Source: DATJYV01 sp035499415 (GTDB lineage: Bacteria; Bacteroidota; Ignavibacteria; UBA10030). From it: 17,260 bases of DNA. Each line of letters opens with the position of its first letter. The stretch's first letter is position 1. Positions 14,255-17,260 of this stretch are shown here, one piece after another. The notes beneath the pieces were generated by a model that did not search any database, was not told the DNA's origin, and saw only the letters and a program-made list of their open reading frames with translations. The DNA is taken from assembly GCA_035499415.1 (NCBI GenBank), contig DATJYV010000012.1, positions 1-17,260 on the forward strand. The letters are read 5' to 3'. A program made the position numbers and the translations under genes.

Positions 14255-15169
14255 TCAGGTAAAAATGTTTTTCGCCACGAACCAGATATTCGCAGGGCGT
14301 TCCGCGAGTCTTCGCATGTACCATGGAAACCAGAATGTTCCGTAACTGATCAGGCATCGCATCTTCGCTTTGCTCCGGGCAATCTGCCGCTGCAGGTCCG
14401 TCTTGATCCCGTACAGCATCTGAAATTCGCAGGAGGACTCCGAGCCGGGGTCGAAGCGAATCTCGTCCAGGATTGCTTGGTCATGCGTCGCAATCCCGAT
14501 CTTCATTTTTCTTTTCCGGGCGACGGCCAGCAGGTCCCACGCAAGAGACCGGTACGATTGGTCAACCTCCGATTTTTTCTGAAACGCAACGGCCTCCGTC
14601 TCGGCGTAGGCGCCTTTGACGAGGCGGATCCACGGGTCGAGAGGGAGCAGTGATTCCACGTCCCGCTCGGTGCGACGGAGGTATGCCTGCAGGCACACGC
14701 CGACGTTTTTGTGCCGCGCCTTGACCTTTCGATACAGCGCCAGCGTTCGGTCGACGTAAGGCGAATTCTCCATGTCGATCCAGACGACGTTCCCCCTCGC
14801 TTTTGCCCTCCGCACGAGTGCGCGAAGATTTTTTTCCGCAAGCCCCTCGTCGATATCAAGGCCCAGTTGTGTCAGTTTTACGGAAATATGGCAGTCGAGC
14901 TTGCGTCTCTTGATGTCGTCGAGCACGTGCATATAGTGGTCGGTGACACTGTCGGCCTCGACTTTCGAGGAGATGTTTTCGCCGAGATGCGTCAGGATGG
15001 TGCCGATGCCGTCGAGCTTCAGAGCTTCCGCCGCTGCCAGCGCCGACCCGACGTCTTCGCCCGGCATGAATTTTTTCACCGCGCTGCGGAAGAAAGCGTA
15101 CTTCGTGAGCGTCGACCGCAGGCCGGCGCTTCGGGAACCCCACAAGAGGACATCGCGCATGACGCTCAT
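14255..15169 (-). CDS. Proline dehydrogenase (monofunctional PRODH)
   Basis: The FAD enzyme oxidises proline to pyrroline-5-carboxylate and passes electrons to the quinone pool. The 304 residues equal the single-domain bacterial form; the second-step dehydrogenase of long PutA is absent and not in the window. Barrel motifs in order are DGIGTILTHLGEN (53-65), HISVKLTQLGLDID (94-107, Lys98), WIDMENSPYVDRTL (130-143), GVCLQAYLRRTERD (157-170), IRLVKGAYAE (180-189), GIATHDQ (225-231) and FQMLYGI (249-255). The C-terminal FPWYMRRLAERPANIWFV carries the paired substrate arginines Arg286-Arg287. ATG 15169 has a weak ribosome site; Met4 is an alternative start. It lies downstream of asnA but behind that gene's terminator, so it probably has its own promoter in 15170-15239. 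Confidence 0.92.
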   Translation of the reverse strand: MSVMRDVLLWGSRSAGLRSTLTKYAFFRSAVKKFMPGEDVGSALAAAEALKLDGIGTILTHLGENISSKVEADSVTDHYMHVLDDIKRRKLDCHISVKLTQLGLDIDEGLAEKNLRALVRRAKARGNVVWIDMENSPYVDRTLALYRKVKARHKNVGVCLQAYLRRTERDVESLLPLDPWIRLVKGAYAETEAVAFQKKSEVDQSYRSLAWDLLAVARKRKMKIGIATHDQAILDEIRFDPGSESSCEFQMLYGIKTDLQRQIARSKAKMRCLISYGTFWFPWYMRRLAERPANIWFVAKNIFT

Positions 15170-15239
15170 CGTTTCAGCACCCGGAAATGTTGGACAGGCG
15201 TGCTATCATATTTAATTTTTCATCCGATGTCAACGACGG

Positions 15240-15277
15240 AAAAAAATTCCCCGGGCAAGAGCGTACACCCGGGGATT
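15240..15277 (-). terminator. Rho-independent terminator of asnA
   Basis: Read on the minus strand, TCCCCGGG (15275-15268), a 12-base loop and CCCGGGGA (15255-15248) form an 8-bp GC-rich stem, followed by AAT's T and a continuous run of seven T residues (15246-15240). It begins 25 bases after the asnA stop codon and lies between asnA and the proline dehydrogenase gene. Confidence 0.88.
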
Positions 15278-15301
15278 GAATCACCGACGGGCTTCGGCTC
15301 C

Positions 15302-16432
15302 TCAATTGAGGACGTGAATTCCCTTCACCTCGCAGATCTCCTTCAGGATCTTCGGCCAGACCGTCACGCTGACCTCTCCCAGGTGTGCTTTTCGAAGCAG
15401 GAGCATGAAGACGCGCGACTGGCCGATGCCGCCGCCGATGGAAAGCGGGAGCTCGTTCCTGACGATCCCCTGGTGGTACGGAAACGTCAGCATGTGGAGT
15501 TGCCCCGTTATCAGGAGCTGTCTCTGGAGGGCTTCGGCGTCGACGCGTATGCCCATGGAGGTGAGCTCGTGGCGCCGCCGTGTGACCGGATTCCAGACGA
15601 GAATATCGCCGTTCAGCCCGTGCATATGCCTCCCGTCGTCGGATTCCGTTTCGCTCACCCAGTCGTCGTAATCGGCCGCACGCATCTCATGCGGATACCC
15701 GTCCTTGAGGATCCATCCGATGCCGATGATGAAGACCGCCGGATATTTCTGCAGCAGCGCCGTCTCGCGTTCCTTCCGGGACATGTTCGGATACATGTCA
15801 AGCACATCCTCGGCATGGAAGAACGTGATATCGCCGGGAAGGTTCGGATATTTTCCCGACTTGAGCTGCGGAAACATCTCCTGCACAAATTTTTCGGCTC
15901 CCACAAGCACCTTCCAGATCTTGCGGACGGTCTCCTTGAGAAGTTGAAGGTTCCGCTGTTCCCGCGATATCGATTTTTCCCAGTCCCACTGGTCGACATA
16001 GACGCTGTGGTCGTGGTCGAGGAAATAGTCCTTGCGCACGGCGCGCATGTCCGTGCAGAGACCTTCGCCGACGGTCATCCCAAACTCCTGGAGCGCCACC
16101 CGTTTCCACTTCGTCGCCGCCTGAACCACCTGCGCGTCAATCGGATGTTTGTTGAAGTCGTTCGAGACGTGGAACTGGATGGGGGTCCGGGAACCGTCCC
16201 GGTCGAGCAGGTCGTTCACGCCGCTCTCCGCGTCGACAATGAGCGGCACCTGGACCATCATGAGGTTCAGCTCTTTGCAAAGATGTTCCTCGATATATCG
16301 CTTCACAGCAAAGATCGCGCGCTGTGTTTCCTTGGGGTCGAGAGTCGACCGATAGTTTTGGGGAAGAATTTTTTCCAGGTCCTCGTAGTTGCCGATACCC
16401 GGACCGGCAAGGTCCGCTTGTTTGTCTGACAT
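15302..16432 (-). CDS. asnA: Aspartate--ammonia ligase (asparagine synthetase A)
   Basis: AsnA makes asparagine from aspartate, ammonia and ATP through an aspartyl-AMP intermediate, using a class II aminoacyl-tRNA synthetase-like fold. Motifs in order are KWKRVAL (108-114), GEGLCTDMRAVRKD (122-135), HSVYVDQWDWEK (142-153), RAADYDDW (251-258), GLNGDILVW (272-280), MGIRVDAEAL (293-302) and GGGIGQSR (333-340). At 376 residues it is longer than the E. coli enzyme (330). The extra length is a polar N-terminal extension of roughly 20 residues (MSDKQADLAGPGIG), small additions near 190-200 and 262-270, and a longer C-terminus. ATG 16432 has GGAGG at 8-base spacing. The gene is single, with its own terminator. 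No T-box or attenuator was seen in the 180 bases upstream. Confidence 0.95.
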   Translation of the reverse strand: MSDKQADLAGPGIGNYEDLEKILPQNYRSTLDPKETQRAIFAVKRYIEEHLCKELNLMMVQVPLIVDAESGVNDLLDRDGSRTPIQFHVSNDFNKHPIDAQVVQAATKWKRVALQEFGMTVGEGLCTDMRAVRKDYFLDHDHSVYVDQWDWEKSISREQRNLQLLKETVRKIWKVLVGAEKFVQEMFPQLKSGKYPNLPGDITFFHAEDVLDMYPNMSRKERETALLQKYPAVFIIGIGWILKDGYPHEMRAADYDDWVSETESDDGRHMHGLNGDILVWNPVTRRRHELTSMGIRVDAEALQRQLLITGQLHMLTFPYHQGIVRNELPLSIGGGIGQSRVFMLLLRKAHLGEVSVTVWPKILKEICEVKGIHVLN

Positions 16433-16616
16433 GATTCATTCCTCCGACGGTTGGTAAAATGCAGGGGCTTCGTTCGGTCGCACACGGAGTGGGATGCCGA
16501 AGTTGTTCGGAATGGATATTCGAATCAACTCGCGATTCCGGAATATGAGAACAGAAGAGTTTTTCAGTACACACACGATGTCAAAACGGATGCCACGATC
16601 GAAGGAGGATTAGACG

Positions 16617-16673
16617 ATGGAAATTGACATGGGAGGGTCGTGTGACCGTTCAACGTTGAGAAAATTTTCCTGA
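16617..16673 (+). CDS. Mini-ORF of 18 codons with strong ribosome site
   Basis: AAGGAGG at 16602-16608 stands 8 bases before ATG 16617; the frame reads MEIDMGGSCDRSTLRKFS and stops at 16671-16673. The ribosome site is better than that of most real genes in the window, but the peptide shows no recognised motif. It could be a leader peptide, a small protein or the stub of a decayed gene. Confidence 0.3.
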   Translation: MEIDMGGSCDRSTLRKFS

Positions 16674-16728
16674 GGTCAAGAATCATCGGTACGCTCAACG
16701 ACTTCCGTCTGACAAGGAGGCGTTGTCG

Positions 16729-16767
16729 ATGAGACCACGAATCATAGGGAGCTTCTTCGCATTCTGA
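16729..16767 (+). CDS. Mini-ORF of 12 codons, possible signal-peptide stub
   Basis: AAGGAGG at 16714-16720 precedes ATG 16729; the frame reads MRPRIIGSFFAF and stops. The start (two Arg, then hydrophobic residues) resembles the beginning of a signal peptide, and the frame after the stop continues without another stop for about 40 codons. A decayed exported-protein gene is one reading. Confidence 0.25.
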   Translation: MRPRIIGSFFAF

Positions 16768-17039
16768 TTGTTGCCAGCCCGATCCTCATCACACGAACCG
16801 TTCTCTTTGTCAAATTTGAGAAAACCGCCCGACAACTTGTCGTCTCTCCGGCCGTCTAAACAATATCTTCAGAGAGTTTTCATCCGGCCCCTTCGATAAA
16901 ACTGCTGGTTGCTTCCTCTGCATACTTGTTCGATCGCAAATCTGTTCGTAGCATCTTGTATCATCGACTTTTCGTGAATGTCAGTACGTTGTGTGCTCCT
17001 GATGCCTTCGAACCATAATCGTCCGGCACGTGTATCCCC

Positions 17040-17260
17040 ATGAAATCATCCTTCATGATCATCGTCATCTTCCTTTTCTCTCCGCGAGCAGGCGCTCAAG
17101 AATTCGTCGAGATGCCGGACCGTGACCTCCAACTGGAGCGCGATCTGCTCTCCGTGGTCCCGGATTCTGTACAACGGCCTCCCACACGCCGTCTTCTTCC
17201 GGAGAATATCAGCATCGTGGAAGAAGGACTCTGGGGAGAGAATGGATTCCTGCGCTCAGC
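17040..17260 (+). CDS. Exported protein, 5' part only
   Basis: The frame from ATG 17040 stays open to the window end (73 complete codons). Residues 1-19 form a signal peptide: MKSSFMIIVIFLFSPRAGA followed by Gln, with an A-x-A cleavage site. The mature part reads EFVEMPDRDLQLERDLLSVV, then a Pro/Arg-rich stretch and ISIVEEGLWGENGFLRS. The last phrase loosely recalls the soluble part that precedes membrane helices in some Bacteroidetes/Chlorobi cytochrome-b-like proteins, but that is from memory and not secure. No clear ribosome site precedes the ATG. The gene continues to the right of the window. Confidence 0.62.
   Translation, partial: MKSSFMIIVIFLFSPRAGAQEFVEMPDRDLQLERDLLSVVPDSVQRPPTRRLLPENISIVEEGLWGENGFLRS

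Larger units (their letters stand above)
16433..17039. other. Gene-poor region between asnA and right-edge gene
   Basis: No open frame of normal gene size is present on either strand. The asnA promoter should lie in the first 100-200 bases. Two very short frames with strong ribosome sites follow (listed separately). From about 16770 to 17039 I see nothing beyond AT-richer sequence, which is visibly poorer in GC than the coding regions. Confidence 0.65.

Noticed and set aside
14711..16429. 572-codon plus-strand frame opposite proline dehydrogenase and asnA
   Set aside because: Spans two clear minus-strand genes and the terminator between them, and has shadow composition.

Overview
The window looks like chromosomal DNA from a free-living, Gram-negative-type bacterium. 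A TonB-family protein implies an outer membrane, and one lipoprotein and two probable exported proteins carry export signals. Most genes use clear Shine-Dalgarno sites. My best guess, from memory of protein style and not from a search, is the Chlorobi/Ignavibacteria side of the FCB group. Four-subunit 2-oxoacid:ferredoxin oxidoreductase genes, a phosphotransacetylase-fused malic enzyme and an archaeal-type fused transketolase suggest an anaerobic or facultative lifestyle with ferredoxin-linked metabolism.

Left edge (1-1658): a TPR-like gene on the minus strand runs off the window, followed by about 1 kb without genes. That gap holds two 50-bp direct repeats flanking a 123-bp palindromic MITE/REP-like element, short heptanucleotide repeats, and a foldable 124-bp segment just upstream of the TonB gene.

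Main plus-strand cluster (1659-8694): nine tightly spaced genes, probably one transcription unit. The order is TonB-family protein, malic enzyme (maeB), 2x[4Fe-4S] ferredoxin, oxidoreductase alpha (vorB type), oxidoreductase beta (TPP plus Fe-S), a three-helix membrane protein, a Cys/His-rich soluble protein, oxidoreductase gamma, and a small ferritin-like helical protein. The two unrecognised small genes lie inside the oxidoreductase operon, between beta and gamma. They are the best candidates here for something undescribed, such as a membrane anchor or an accessory metal protein for a 2-oxoacid oxidoreductase.

Second plus-strand group (9048-12706): transketolase, a class I aminotransferase and a 56-residue membrane protein. 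A gap of about 350 bp with heptanucleotide tandem repeats precedes it.

Minus-strand group (12918-16432): asparagine synthetase A (asnA) with a good rho-independent terminator, then proline dehydrogenase, a six-helix membrane protein and a lipoprotein. A probable remnant of a Tat-exported protein gene lies between proline dehydrogenase and the membrane protein. Together with the aminotransferase and the VOR-type oxidoreductase, these genes point to amino-acid turnover: proline oxidation, transamination, oxidation of the resulting 2-oxoacids with ferredoxin reduction, and asparagine synthesis.

Right edge (16433-17260): about 600 bp with no normal gene but two mini-ORFs that have strong ribosome binding sites, then the start of an exported protein cut by the window end. 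I see no rRNA, tRNA, CRISPR array, complete insertion sequence or phage gene.
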